From Synergistaceae bacterium (GTDB lineage Bacteria > Synergistota > Synergistia > Synergistales > Synergistaceae): a DNA stretch of 64,000 bases. The position numbers were made by a program, and so were the translations under genes. The number at the start of each line of letters is the position of its first letter. The first letter of the stretch is position 1. The stretch spans positions 27,456 to 91,455 of the forward strand of contig JAUNHV010000006.1 in NCBI GenBank assembly GCA_030523725.1, read 5' to 3'. This document shows, piece after piece, positions 54,598-63,510 of the stretch. The notes beneath the pieces were generated by a model. It made no database searches. It worked only from the letters and a program-made list of their open reading frames with translations, and was not told the DNA's origin.

Positions 54598-54653
54598 GAT
54601 GCAATCTGAATATGTTTAATAATTGTGTCTTCAGTTAGAGCAAATCTACATGA

Positions 54654-55730
54654 TTATTGTACAGTATCGTCAGGATTATTGATTAATTTCTGATCGTAGG
54701 TTGAATAAAAGGGATCCAATATTTCCTTATTGATAATTCTGCAAAAACACTTGCTGAATTTTTCTGCCCCCAACCCGTTTAGGTGATAATGGTCTTTATA
54801 ATCTATTCTTTCCATTGTCAATACACTTTTTTTTGCAAGACTAAAATTCATGAGCTCAATATTGTTATCTTTCGCAATTTTGGAGATTGCATCAACATAT
54901 CTTTGAAAATTTTGAGCAGCAACAAGGGCAGCATCTGGCAGATTCGGTGGAATCACAAGCACCAATTCAATATTATGTTTTTTACAATACTCAATTATTT
55001 TAAATAAATAATTCAATGTAAAGTCAGAGATTAAATTACCCGGATCAATATAGTTAGTCTTTCCGTCAAAAACGTAATTTTTATCGAGAACGTCAAAGCT
55101 ATAGACAAAGCCTTGACCGTAGTATGCTTCATTATCATAGGATACGTATTTGTACGAGTTGTTTTTATAATTTCCTGTAATATGCTCTTTTATATCACGT
55201 GGACTAAAGGAAGAACCGTGCAAAAAAGGTAAAAATTCATTTAAAATCCCTTCGATTCCAAAAGCGGTATATAAATAATCCCATTTATTAACACTTTTGT
55301 TTCGTAAATAATCTGTAATTAAATACGTTTGCTTTTTTAGTGGTTTAGTTAAATGAAACAAAGTGTTGTTATAACTCACATTAAGAAATACTGTTCGTAT
55401 TCCATTAGATTCATTTGCCTCCTTTAACAAATAATATGAGCCTTGCATGTTCTGAGATGTAGTTCCTGCATTAAAGGCATTTAATCCTGTTTCTTTTTCA
55501 ATTATACTAATATCAAAACTTAGATAGGTAGAAGAAGGTCCTAAAAAAAGAATATCTATATACCCGTCGTTGTACATTTCATTAAGCATAATTCGTGTGT
55601 AACTATGGATATCATTCACACAATAAAAATTAATTATAAAAATAATGATTGTTAAAATGACTAATTTTAAAAAAAATTGTACCTTTATTCCATGGTTAAT
55701 GTCTATCTTTATAGTATCAAAAATGTGCAT
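54654..55730 (-). CDS. Membrane-anchored SGNH/AlgX-like protein of an acylation cluster
   Basis: A 358-aa protein with an N-terminal membrane helix (about 19-40) and an extracytoplasmic domain. 'DILFLGPSSTYLSFDI' looks like the GDSL/SGNH block I seen in AlgX/AlgJ-type and DltD-like partners of MBOAT enzymes, with Ser in 'GPSS'. Near the C-terminus 'DYKDHYHLNGLGAEKFSKC' resembles the D-x-x-H of block V. Such proteins hand acyl groups to glycans. ATG 55730 sits inside the last codons of the MBOAT gene behind GGGAG, suggesting coupled translation. Confidence 0.7.
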   Translation of the reverse strand: MHIFDTIKIDINHGIKVQFFLKLVILTIIIFIINFYCVNDIHSYTRIMLNEMYNDGYIDILFLGPSSTYLSFDISIIEKETGLNAFNAGTTSQNMQGSYYLLKEANESNGIRTVFLNVSYNNTLFHLTKPLKKQTYLITDYLRNKSVNKWDYLYTAFGIEGILNEFLPFLHGSSFSPRDIKEHITGNYKNNSYKYVSYDNEAYYGQGFVYSFDVLDKNYVFDGKTNYIDPGNLISDFTLNYLFKIIEYCKKHNIELVLVIPPNLPDAALVAAQNFQRYVDAISKIAKDNNIELMNFSLAKKSVLTMERIDYKDHYHLNGLGAEKFSKCFCRIINKEILDPFYSTYDQKLINNPDDTVQ

Positions 55731-57234
55731 AAGCAAAAGGCTCCCTATCAAGATTACACGAGGTGCAAATTAAAACTATCATTAAAATATAAAGCAACCA
55801 TCTAATTAATATATGCTTCTCCGAAATTTTAGTTATCAAATCAGTACCGTTATACAAATAAATATCGTATATAAATAGGGATATTAAAGAAATTATAAAA
55901 AAAATCAAGCCTTGCTTACTTAACGGAACAATAGCATCATTTATCGCAGACTTAATAATGTTAAAATTCAAGTTTAGTCCAACGGAAGCTTTTAGCCTTA
56001 AGATTGCATCTCTTAAGGAGTCTGCTCTAAAAAATAACAGACCAACTGTAACAATCAAGAATGTTCGTATTGTTTGCCAAGTCTTCCAAGCAAAATTATC
56101 TCTGATTCTCAATTGTTTTTTTAACCTATCAAAAACCGGTTTAAAAATTTGTCCTAGGACCAAAATCACCCAAAACCAAAGTCCCTCACCAATTATGTAT
56201 TTCCAACTATTTCCATGCCAAAGTCCCATAGCAAGCCAAAGGACAAGCATTGAAAAATAAACCGGAATTTTCTTACCCTGTTTTTTCCCAAATGTCTTTT
56301 TAGCACTATCCCCAAGGCGTATCATGAAACCAGATTTCAATAACGGATTCATAATATATTTTTTAAGCCATAAACCAAGCGTTATATGCCACCTTTGCCA
56401 AAATTCTTGAATCGTTTTAGATAGCAATGGTGCATTAAAGTTTTCTGACAGTTTAATTCCAAAACACTCTGACACACCTATCACTATATCCATGCATCCA
56501 GAGAAATCCGCATAAAGCTGAAATACATATCCTATAGTTGCAATCCACACCCAAACACCATGATAGAAAGCCAAATTATCCCATAAAGCATCGACCATTA
56601 TAGACAGTCTCCCCGCTATAGCTAGCTTCTTCAACAATCCCCACGCAATCCTTTTCATCCCATGGGTTACTCTGTTATAATCAAACCTGTGCTCCGCATA
56701 AAACTGTGGATCTAAGTTTTCGTGTTCATTTATTGGACCTGATACCATCAGTGGAAAATAGCTAGTAAAAAGCAACAACTTGAGAGGATTTTTTTCAATC
56801 TTTGCAACACCCCAATATGCGTCAAGTAAATATGAAACAATTTGTAATGTGTAAAAACTAATACATAATGATGCTACCCAAGAAACAGGGGTGATATGAT
56901 ATTCGCAAATTTTACTCAGTATAAAATTAACTGTGCTAATTGCCAAATTTGTATATTTTAAAATAGCCAAAAGCCCAATATTAATTATTAATACAAATAT
57001 TAACATTTGTTTCTTTTTCTTTTGACTATCGTTTCTTTCGAAGAAATTAATTGCTAGCCACACTGTAAAAACACTCACTAACAAATAAATAAATGTATAC
57101 GTTTTGGCGTTGAGAAAATAGAAAACTAGACTATCCACCAACAAAACATACCATTGACACCCTTTAGGCATAATCCAATAAATTGTTAAGCTTATTGCTA
57201 CAAAAAATATGTAAGTAAAGGAAGTTATATCCAT
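55717..57234 (-). CDS. MBOAT family O-acyltransferase (AlgI/DltB-like)
   Basis: A 505-aa polytopic membrane protein. 'YADFSGCMDIVIGVSECFG' and 'FWQRWHITLGLWLKKYI' are the conserved AlgI block, and 'MGLWHGNSWKYIIGEGLW' holds the catalytic His. Relatives move acyl groups across or at the inner membrane for transfer to alginate, peptidoglycan or teichoic acid. Its 3' end overlaps the SGNH-like gene. The presence of a dedicated acyl carrier protein upstream points to an acyl-ACP donor, as for DltB. Confidence 0.92.
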   Translation of the reverse strand: MDITSFTYIFFVAISLTIYWIMPKGCQWYVLLVDSLVFYFLNAKTYTFIYLLVSVFTVWLAINFFERNDSQKKKKQMLIFVLIINIGLLAILKYTNLAISTVNFILSKICEYHITPVSWVASLCISFYTLQIVSYLLDAYWGVAKIEKNPLKLLLFTSYFPLMVSGPINEHENLDPQFYAEHRFDYNRVTHGMKRIAWGLLKKLAIAGRLSIMVDALWDNLAFYHGVWVWIATIGYVFQLYADFSGCMDIVIGVSECFGIKLSENFNAPLLSKTIQEFWQRWHITLGLWLKKYIMNPLLKSGFMIRLGDSAKKTFGKKQGKKIPVYFSMLVLWLAMGLWHGNSWKYIIGEGLWFWVILVLGQIFKPVFDRLKKQLRIRDNFAWKTWQTIRTFLIVTVGLLFFRADSLRDAILRLKASVGLNLNFNIIKSAINDAIVPLSKQGLIFFIISLISLFIYDIYLYNGTDLITKISEKHILIRWLLYILMIVLICTSCNLDREPFAYAHF

Positions 57235-57275
57235 ATCCGTTCACCACCAATGTGAAAAAATTTAATGCTTAATAC

Positions 57276-58007
57276 CTACAGCCCACCTGTGATTGCTATG
57301 TTTTGACCCGTTATTGAAGCACCTAAATCCGATAACATATACTTAAAAATGGGAATAATTTCGTTGACATAAATATTTCTTCCTATAGGACTCCCCTCCC
57401 TGTTAGTTTCTACAATTAAGTCAGGTAACTCTGATAGAAACTTAGTTTCCATCATGTCTGGAGATACCCCATTCACTGTTATTCCCTTATCTGCATATTC
57501 AACCGATAAAGATTTCATAAGACCGAGCAATGCATATTTCACAGTGACGTAACTGGTCTGATATCTTGCAGGTAAATTATTTGTGTAACTCGTAAGCATA
57601 AAAACAATACGACCATAGCGCTCTTTAGCCATATTCTTTATAAATGCTTGCAAAACCAAAACTATCGATCTTACTGAGATCTGCCAGCCTGTATTATAAT
57701 TTTCCCAATTGTCTTTGTGAAACTGCATATTATATGCTTTAGCCGCAGGGAAATGAACTATATTATTTGGCAGATCGCCATTTTCAATTATTGAATAAAT
57801 CATCGAATTGATGCTATTAACATCTCTGAAATCTGCTTGCAAAGGACAAACTTTTGTTTTCTTCCCAATAGTATCAATCAGTTTTTTTAATCTCTCGTTC
57901 ATATTTCGATATTGCAAATATATAGTCTCGTAATCAGCAAAGATTTCCGCAAGAAGCGACATGCCAACATCAGATGAAGCTCCGGTTAATAATAGGATTT
58001 TTTTCAC
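57276..58007 (-). CDS. Short-chain dehydrogenase/reductase (FabG-like)
   Basis: A 243-aa Rossmann protein. 'LLTGASSDVGMS' binds NAD(P), and 'YVTVK' supplies catalytic Tyr and Lys with Ser/Thr upstream in 'LTSYT'. The usual NNAG is 'VHFPAAK', a departure from FabG. GTG at 58007 behind a G-rich site was chosen; the frame upstream overlaps the MaoC gene. In this cluster it may reduce a 3-ketoacyl-ACP or sugar intermediate; inference only. Confidence 0.85.
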   Translation of the reverse strand: MKKILLLTGASSDVGMSLLAEIFADYETIYLQYRNMNERLKKLIDTIGKKTKVCPLQADFRDVNSINSMIYSIIENGDLPNNIVHFPAAKAYNMQFHKDNWENYNTGWQISVRSIVLVLQAFIKNMAKERYGRIVFMLTSYTNNLPARYQTSYVTVKYALLGLMKSLSVEYADKGITVNGVSPDMMETKFLSELPDLIVETNREGSPIGRNIYVNEIIPIFKYMLSDLGASITGQNIAITGGL

Positions 58008-58023
58008 AAGAATCTTCCCCCCC

Positions 58024-58440
58024 TTACTCCAAAAAACCAACGTCAAGTGTTGCTTTCAAAACTTTCTCTTTGTGCTGATTTCTTATTTCAATTCCAATGA
58101 CTGCTCGTTGAATCGATTCATTTAATTCCTTAACTATTCCTTTAACCGTTAATACATCATCAATATATACTGGTAATAAGAACTTACTTTTAATCTGTTG
58201 GATTAAACAGTATTTTCCAGGAAGGTATACCCCCCCCAATGTAGAAATCAAAGAAGCAGTAAGCAACCCATAAGCAACTCTTCCAGAAAAGCCATGCTCT
58301 TTGGCATACTTTTCATCATTGTGCAAAGGGTTCGTATCTCCAGAAATATCTCTGAATTTAGTTAGCTTGTCTTGTGTAATTATGCAATCAAATTCTTCGG
58401 ATAAACCAATATTTAGATCTTTGAATTTGTATTCGTTCAT
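58024..58440 (-). CDS. MaoC-like (R)-specific enoyl hydratase/dehydratase
   Basis: A 138-aa hotdog protein. 'FRDISGDTNPLHNDEKYAKE' contains the catalytic Asp and His of PhaJ-type hydratase 2 enzymes, followed by 'GRVAYGLLTASLIS'. Would add water to an enoyl thioester to give a (R)-3-hydroxyacyl group, or the reverse. Lies 2 bp after the ACP gene, so ACP-bound substrate is likely. Confidence 0.88.
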   Translation of the reverse strand: MNEYKFKDLNIGLSEEFDCIITQDKLTKFRDISGDTNPLHNDEKYAKEHGFSGRVAYGLLTASLISTLGGVYLPGKYCLIQQIKSKFLLPVYIDDVLTVKGIVKELNESIQRAVIGIEIRNQHKEKVLKATLDVGFLE

Positions 58441-58442
58441 TG

Positions 58443-58685
58443 TTATTGGATTCGAGTCAAAATAATATCAACCATTTCCCCGACATTTTTAAATTTGTTA
58501 ACTTCACCCATATTGAACTTTATGGAAAACTTTTTCTCAACAGCTACTATAAGGTTAATATGCTCCAAACTGTCCCAATCTTCAATGTCATTAGCTGTAG
58601 TACCATCACTTACCATTATTTCATCATCGTCAAATACTTCTCTAAAAACCTCATTAAGCTTTTCAAAAATTTCTTCTCTGGTCAT
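58443..58685 (-). CDS. Acyl carrier protein
   Basis: An 80-aa acidic helical protein. The phosphopantetheine Ser lies in 'DWDSLEH' (the usual form is D-S-L) at about residue 39. It lacks the sequence of a housekeeping AcpP and sits between fkbH-like and maoC-like genes with gaps of 2-5 bp, so it is a pathway-specific carrier. Confidence 0.93.
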   Translation of the reverse strand: MTREEIFEKLNEVFREVFDDDEIMVSDGTTANDIEDWDSLEHINLIVAVEKKFSIKFNMGEVNKFKNVGEMVDIILTRIQ

Positions 58686-58690
58686 TTTTC

Positions 58691-60475
58691 TTATTCCTCC
58701 ACTTTTATAATTTTGTTTTTGTTTTCATAATTAGAATCTATATTAAATATCCATTCTGTATTACCACTATCATCCTCAGATATCTTTGAAAATCCCTGGA
58801 GTTTATAAAATTCTTTCACCATGGAATTTTTTGTTGTAGGATAATAATATCCATGAATTGTACTGAGCCCTGCCTCTTTGCATTTTTTTACTAAGGAATC
58901 CATCATGGCAAATTCCATATCGCGCTTAAGAACTCGACAACTCATAATCCATAGATCAATTCGACATTCAGTATCAACCTTGTGCCCTATTATTACTGAA
59001 ACCACTCCATTATCTCCAAATCGATCTATCAATTTTCCATAGAGGGTAATGTAATCATAATTTGATGCAATCTGTTCAATTTCAGGCTGGGTATACCTGC
59101 GAGTTGTAAGATTAAATTGATTACTTTTATTTGAAAGTTGTGCTATACGAGCCATATAAATTGGTTCAAATGGTCTTATAATACCAACCATTTCAAGAGA
59201 AAGAAGATAGTCCGTATAATTATCAAAACTTGCCTGAAAACTTGCTCTTTTAGCGTTTTCCTTATACATCTCATTTCTCTTGGTATCATCAGGTGAAAAA
59301 GTAGTTACTTCAAAATAACCTCCACGATCAATATTTTGAATATACTGATGAACTTCTCCAATTTCCGGTGCAATTACCCCTGGAAGCTGTTCAGTAACAA
59401 TATGTCGTTCAGCTGGATTGTCATCAACAAACAACAAACTTTCCGGCAAAAGATTAATTTCATTTGCAATTTGACTAAAATTACGATCTTTCGGTTCCCA
59501 GTTTGCTTTAATTGATACGAAGTCACCTTTATGCAATTGGCTATCCGGATGATTTAACCCAGCAAGGGCATTAGCCTCATCATTCTTTGAATCAATACTA
59601 AGAATCACTCCAAGTTGGATATGTTCCTTGAGGTATCTCTGAAATTCTGAGTAAACTTGACCTTCGGATTCTTCCGGACCAATAACAATATTATCAACTC
59701 CGTCATCACCTATGATTCCGCCCCACAGAGTATTATCAAGATCAAGCACAAACCCTTTTTTGTTTTTACCAAAAATCGATTTAATTATGTTCGCTATGTT
59801 AAATGAAAGAAATGGAATTGCTTTGACATTCATAGCGTACTTATACATGTGATAGTAAAAAGGATCTGACCATTCTTTCAGTCCATAATCGGCAGAAATA
59901 TAATTTAAATCACAGATGTAGAAATTTTCATGATTTTGTGCATAGTTGTAAAATTCCAAATTCAATCTCGTAAGGAAATTGACCTTGCCATGGATGTCTG
60001 AAGCGTCCTTGTTTCCCATCAATCTATAGAAGGGCATTTCAAAATTATTCTGAATAATTGGGCACCTATATTTTTTAGATAAGCTGTTCCAAATCTTCTC
60101 GAATTTATTTTTTTCGCTAGCAAGTAAAAAATCAACAGTTGCGCTTGTGTCACTTATCTGAGGATATTTTGTAATATTCCTATTGGAAGTACATATATAT
60201 ATGATATCAGGCTGAAACTCCATTAATTCCTTATTGTCAAATACGGCATCCTGATAAAATTGATTGTATTCTGACTCATAAAAAGACGGTTTTATACCAT
60301 AGTTAAGCAAAAAAAGTTCTAATATAAGCTTAATATCAGATGTAGTTGCTCCCCCTAATATAGCTATATTCTTCTCTACAAAACTCACATTCTGCTCTAA
60401 AAGTTCCCTCTTTATTCGCTTCTTTTTTGATAATATATATCCTGAATCAAAGGGATATTGTAGCTCCTTTAACAT
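58691..60475 (-). CDS. FkbH-like HAD-IIIC phosphatase/acyltransferase
   Basis: A 594-aa protein with ATG 60475 behind GGGAGG. The HAD core carries 'FVLDLDNTLWGGIIGDDG' (nucleophile Asp) and 'LLFVDDNPAERH'; the N-terminal region resembles an SGNH-like domain and the C-terminal part ('MSCRVLKRDMEFAMMDSL', 'GYYYPTTKNSMVKEFY') a GNAT-like fold. FkbH relatives load a glyceryl unit from 1,3-bisphosphoglycerate onto a carrier protein. It leads the operon and is followed directly by the ACP gene, as expected for that chemistry. Confidence 0.9.
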   Translation of the reverse strand: MLKELQYPFDSGYILSKKKRIKRELLEQNVSFVEKNIAILGGATTSDIKLILELFLLNYGIKPSFYESEYNQFYQDAVFDNKELMEFQPDIIYICTSNRNITKYPQISDTSATVDFLLASEKNKFEKIWNSLSKKYRCPIIQNNFEMPFYRLMGNKDASDIHGKVNFLTRLNLEFYNYAQNHENFYICDLNYISADYGLKEWSDPFYYHMYKYAMNVKAIPFLSFNIANIIKSIFGKNKKGFVLDLDNTLWGGIIGDDGVDNIVIGPEESEGQVYSEFQRYLKEHIQLGVILSIDSKNDEANALAGLNHPDSQLHKGDFVSIKANWEPKDRNFSQIANEINLLPESLLFVDDNPAERHIVTEQLPGVIAPEIGEVHQYIQNIDRGGYFEVTTFSPDDTKRNEMYKENAKRASFQASFDNYTDYLLSLEMVGIIRPFEPIYMARIAQLSNKSNQFNLTTRRYTQPEIEQIASNYDYITLYGKLIDRFGDNGVVSVIIGHKVDTECRIDLWIMSCRVLKRDMEFAMMDSLVKKCKEAGLSTIHGYYYPTTKNSMVKEFYKLQGFSKISEDDSGNTEWIFNIDSNYENKNKIIKVEE

Positions 60476-60530
60476 ACTATTGTCCTCCCAATAAATTAAC
60501 AAAATTCAAGTATTTGCATAGCAATATTTT

Positions 60531-60830
60531 TTAATATTTCTCAACCAGCTCTATCATTCCAACATTTTGCCCCATCATAAAAACCACTAAAGCATCCTCT
60601 CCTATTGCTGGTGTTGGTTCTTTATCTTTAAAACAAGAAAAAACCTATTAATTTTTAAATGACTAATTCACAAGAATTGCGACTACAGCGAATATTTTAC
60701 TCATATTATCAACATTGTCATACACGATGTTTGCAGCATCATCGTATGTCAAACGTCGATATTTAAACGCTCAAAATTATTTTCAACAAAATTTAATCCT
60801 TCCACATCATCGATATTATAGCAAATTTGT
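60531..60830 (-). pseudogene. Decayed VOC-family (methylmalonyl-CoA epimerase-like) fragment
   Basis: On the minus strand 'ICYNIDDVEGLNFVENNF' (about 60830-60770) and, after stops and a frame change, 'EPTPAIGEDALVVFMMGQ' followed by 'NVGMIELVEKY' and TAA (60531). The two pieces resemble the middle 'HICYEVDDI' and C-terminal 'P.PAI...VVF.....GLIELVE' of VOC proteins. No open frame connects them. It lies just upstream of the fkbH-like gene. This is pattern-based. Confidence 0.45.
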
Positions 60831-60844
60831 TTTTTTTTTGTAAA
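60815..60844 (-). promoter_or_regulatory. Possible promoter of the acylation operon
   Basis: Minus strand TTTACA (60844-60839), 18-nt spacer, TATAAT (60820-60815) with TGC before it. It would give a leader of about 330 nt running through the VOC remnant. Confidence 0.4.
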
Positions 60845-60893
60845 TACCTTTTATGCCGGGTAAATTGTAAATTTCATACACTGATATGCGTAA

Positions 60894-61373
60894 TTATTCC
60901 TGCATAGGATTAGCCTTGGCAGTTAATTCTATAACAGTGAGTTTTGCTACTGCAGTCTTTTCAAGCATATTTTTATCATAATCAAAATTTTTTGTTTTTT
61001 CATAACGTGCCATGAAAATATTATCCATTGCGGATTGTTTTTCGTTTCCTTCTAGGAAGTCAACCTTACATTTGCCCATAACGGATTTGTAACGCATTGT
61101 GACAGCTTTCATTTCAGGAATACAATCTATGCTAAATGGTATGTCCATTTCAAAAGAGCAATAAGGGCAATTTTTGAGCATTTCATACTTTTTCCCAGCC
61201 ATTGCTCCATGGATATAAAAACAAGTTTCCTGCTCCCTTACTGTATAGGCAAAATTAAGCGGGACTATATAAGGAAAGTTACCATCTGCCAAGCCTATCC
61301 GAATAACATCGCATTCATCAATAATACTAACAATAGTGTTAAAATCAGTTACTTCTCTGTCTTTTCTTCGCAT
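60894..61373 (-). CDS. Pyridoxamine 5'-phosphate oxidase-related (NimA-like) flavoprotein
   Basis: A 159-aa split-barrel protein: 'MRRKDREVTD' start, 'CDVIRIGLADGNFPYIVPLNF', 'FYIHGAMAGKKYEMLKN' with the His typical of the NimA group. Family members bind FMN or heme and some reduce nitroimidazoles; substrate here unknown. ATG 61373 matches the family start; the frame upstream overlaps the end of the fumarylacetoacetase-family gene. Confidence 0.88.
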   Translation of the reverse strand: MRRKDREVTDFNTIVSIIDECDVIRIGLADGNFPYIVPLNFAYTVREQETCFYIHGAMAGKKYEMLKNCPYCSFEMDIPFSIDCIPEMKAVTMRYKSVMGKCKVDFLEGNEKQSAMDNIFMARYEKTKNFDYDKNMLEKTAVAKLTVIELTAKANPMQE

Positions 61374-61390
61374 AGCAATTCTTGTCTTTT

Positions 61391-62179
61391 TTAATCCCCG
61401 GTACAAGGATTTTTCAGTATACCAATACCTGAAATTTCGACTTCAACCATATCTCCAGGGCGAATGGGGCCAATTCCCTTTGGCGTGCCAGTAGAAATTA
61501 TGTCTCCTGCATGAAGCGTGGTAAAACGACTGATGTGCTCAATTAGGCGCGGAATTGAAAAAATCATTTGGTTTAGCGTTGCACTTTGCACAGTTTTTCC
61601 GTTAACACGTGTTTCTAGTGTTGTGTTTGAGGAGAGTTCTTTTGTTAAAAGAATCCCTGGCCCAACTGGAGCAAAGGTGTCAAAATTTTTGCAGCGAGTC
61701 CATTGTCCGTCTTTACTCTGTAAGTCACGGGCTGTTACGTCATTTAATATCGTGTAGCCAAGGACATAATCAAAAGCATCTGATGCTTTAATATTTTTTC
61801 CCTCTTTGCCAATAACTACGGCGAGTTCACCCTCGTAATGCACAGCACCTGCCCAACGAGGAATGCGGATAAAGCCACCGCTTCCGACGAGGGTGTTTGC
61901 ACTTTTCAGGAAAATCACTGGTTCTTTTGGAATATCTTTGCCATTTAATTCCTTTATGTGGTCAATATAATTTTTGCCTATGCACCAAATTTGTTTGAAA
62001 TTTAGTGGTGGCAAAAGTGACACTCTATCCACGGGAAAACTTATTCTCATAGGGGTGAGCTTTCCTTTTAGTGGATCGCCGTCGACGACAAAAAAAGCGT
62101 TATCCCTTATGATCCCGTTATATAGTTGTCCTTCCGCCTTGCAACGTGCAAAGCAAATTTTTTCGTTACCTTTGTTCAT
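61391..62179 (-). CDS. Fumarylacetoacetate hydrolase family protein
   Basis: A 262-aa protein of the FAH fold: 'IWCIGKNYIDHIKELNG' (metal/substrate residues), 'EPVIFLKSANTLVGSG', 'HYEGELAVVIGKEGKNI' (metal ligands Glu), 'GYTILNDVTARDLQ' and 'GTPKGIGPIRPGD'. Relatives cleave or decarboxylate acylpyruvates, e.g. oxaloacetate decarboxylases. It follows the MalY-like gene by 5 bp. Confidence 0.92.
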   Translation of the reverse strand: MNKGNEKICFARCKAEGQLYNGIIRDNAFFVVDGDPLKGKLTPMRISFPVDRVSLLPPLNFKQIWCIGKNYIDHIKELNGKDIPKEPVIFLKSANTLVGSGGFIRIPRWAGAVHYEGELAVVIGKEGKNIKASDAFDYVLGYTILNDVTARDLQSKDGQWTRCKNFDTFAPVGPGILLTKELSSNTTLETRVNGKTVQSATLNQMIFSIPRLIEHISRFTTLHAGDIISTGTPKGIGPIRPGDMVEVEISGIGILKNPCTGD

Positions 62180-62184
62180 AGTTT

Positions 62185-63348
62185 TTATCCTTCCAATGCA
62201 TTTTTTAGTCTGTTTAAGCCAATTTCAAGCATTGCGTGGGAAGTTCCAAGGTTCAACCTTGCAAATGCTTTTGTTTCTCCGCAGTATGGGGCAGAGGTTA
62301 AAGCAATTTTTGCTTTTTCCACCAAAAATTTCTGTAATTCGACAGAATCCTTGAAGCCATAACCGCTAAAATCTATCCACATGAGGTATGTTCCTTCAGG
62401 ACGAGTAACTACCGCACGCGGCAAATATTTTTTGATAAAATCGTAGGCAAAGTCCCTATTCTTCTCAAGATATGCGACAAGTTCATTTTTCCACTCTGAG
62501 CCTTCATTGTAGGCTGTTTCCATTTCGCATCTTTCAAATATGCCAATGTCCTTCAAGTGGAAGGCACTTTGCACAGCTTTGTATTTATCTCGAATTTCTT
62601 TATTTTGAATTATAACACATGACCCCTTAAGCCCTGCTACATTAAACGTTTTGCTAGGAGCAGTGATTGTCACAACTCTTTGCGACATGCCGGCAACTGT
62701 TGCTGTTGGAATGTGGCAAAAACCACTGTAACAAAAATCTTGATGAATCTCGTCAGAAATTATGACGAGGTCTTTTTTTATTGCAATTTCTGCGAGCTTT
62801 TGTAATTCATCTTTATTCCAAACTCGCCCCACAGGGTTGTGTGGACTGCAAAATAAAAGCACTCGGCAATTTGGTGTGATTAAACTTTCCAGTTCATCAA
62901 AATTGATTTGCCATTTGTTGTCCTTGAAAACGAGTGGGTTTTGTGTTGTGCGACGTCCCATTTCTTTTATTGTATTGATGAAAGGTCCATAAACAGGTGG
63001 CTGGTAAATTACTCCGTCCCCTTTGTTTGTTATTGCCTCCAAAGTAAAGGCAAGCCCGTTTATTACGCCGTGAGAGAAAAGAACATCCTCAGGACATGGC
63101 TTAAAATTATGCTCCCTTTCTTCCCAAGATATTATGGCGTTTGTTAGTTCGTCACGGTAAATTTCGTATCCAAGTACACCGAAGTCCAATTTTTTTTGCA
63201 GTGCATTTAATATGAAGTCTGGTGTTTTGAAGTCCATGTCTGCAACCCAAAGAGGAATCAAATTGTCTGTACCGTAAACTTCCTTCATTCCATCCCATTT
63301 TTCGGATGAAGTGTTTTGTCTGTTTGGTATCACATCAAAGTTTGTCAT
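62185..63348 (-). CDS. MalY/PatB-family PLP C-S lyase/aminotransferase
   Basis: A 387-aa fold-type I PLP enzyme: 'WVADMDFKTPDFI', 'PPVYGPFINTIKEMGRR', 'SPHNPVGRVW', 'SDEIHQDFCY' and 'TAPSKTFNVAGLK' with the PLP Lys. Family members cleave cystathionine or cysteine to pyruvate, ammonia and a thiol. ATG 63348 has GGAG at 8 nt; the frame extends upstream without a site. First gene of a three-gene operon. Confidence 0.92.
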   Translation of the reverse strand: MTNFDVIPNRQNTSSEKWDGMKEVYGTDNLIPLWVADMDFKTPDFILNALQKKLDFGVLGYEIYRDELTNAIISWEEREHNFKPCPEDVLFSHGVINGLAFTLEAITNKGDGVIYQPPVYGPFINTIKEMGRRTTQNPLVFKDNKWQINFDELESLITPNCRVLLFCSPHNPVGRVWNKDELQKLAEIAIKKDLVIISDEIHQDFCYSGFCHIPTATVAGMSQRVVTITAPSKTFNVAGLKGSCVIIQNKEIRDKYKAVQSAFHLKDIGIFERCEMETAYNEGSEWKNELVAYLEKNRDFAYDFIKKYLPRAVVTRPEGTYLMWIDFSGYGFKDSVELQKFLVEKAKIALTSAPYCGETKAFARLNLGTSHAMLEIGLNRLKNALEG

Positions 63349-63387
63349 GAATATGCTCCTATAAAAAGAATTACACACAGCGCCAGT

Positions 63388-63415
63388 ATTATAATATAAA
63401 AATTCTGATTTTCAA
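63388..63415 (-). promoter_or_regulatory. Promoter of the MalY-FAH-NimA operon
   Basis: Minus strand TTGAAA (63415-63410), 16-nt spacer, TATAAT (63393-63388). Confidence 0.65.
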
Positions 63416-63452
63416 TCTTTTTACCATTTATCGATATTATTTAGCCATAAGC

Positions 63453-63469
63453 GCGTGGCTTTGCCACGC
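63453..63469. repeat. Short hairpin GCGTGGC-TTT-GCCACGC
   Basis: A 7-bp perfect stem at the edge of the repeat region; same TTT loop style as the terminator at 3668 but without a T run. Confidence 0.6.
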
Positions 63470-63510
63470 TAACATAAGCGGAGCAACAAGGTTGCTCCTT
63501 ACATAAAAGA

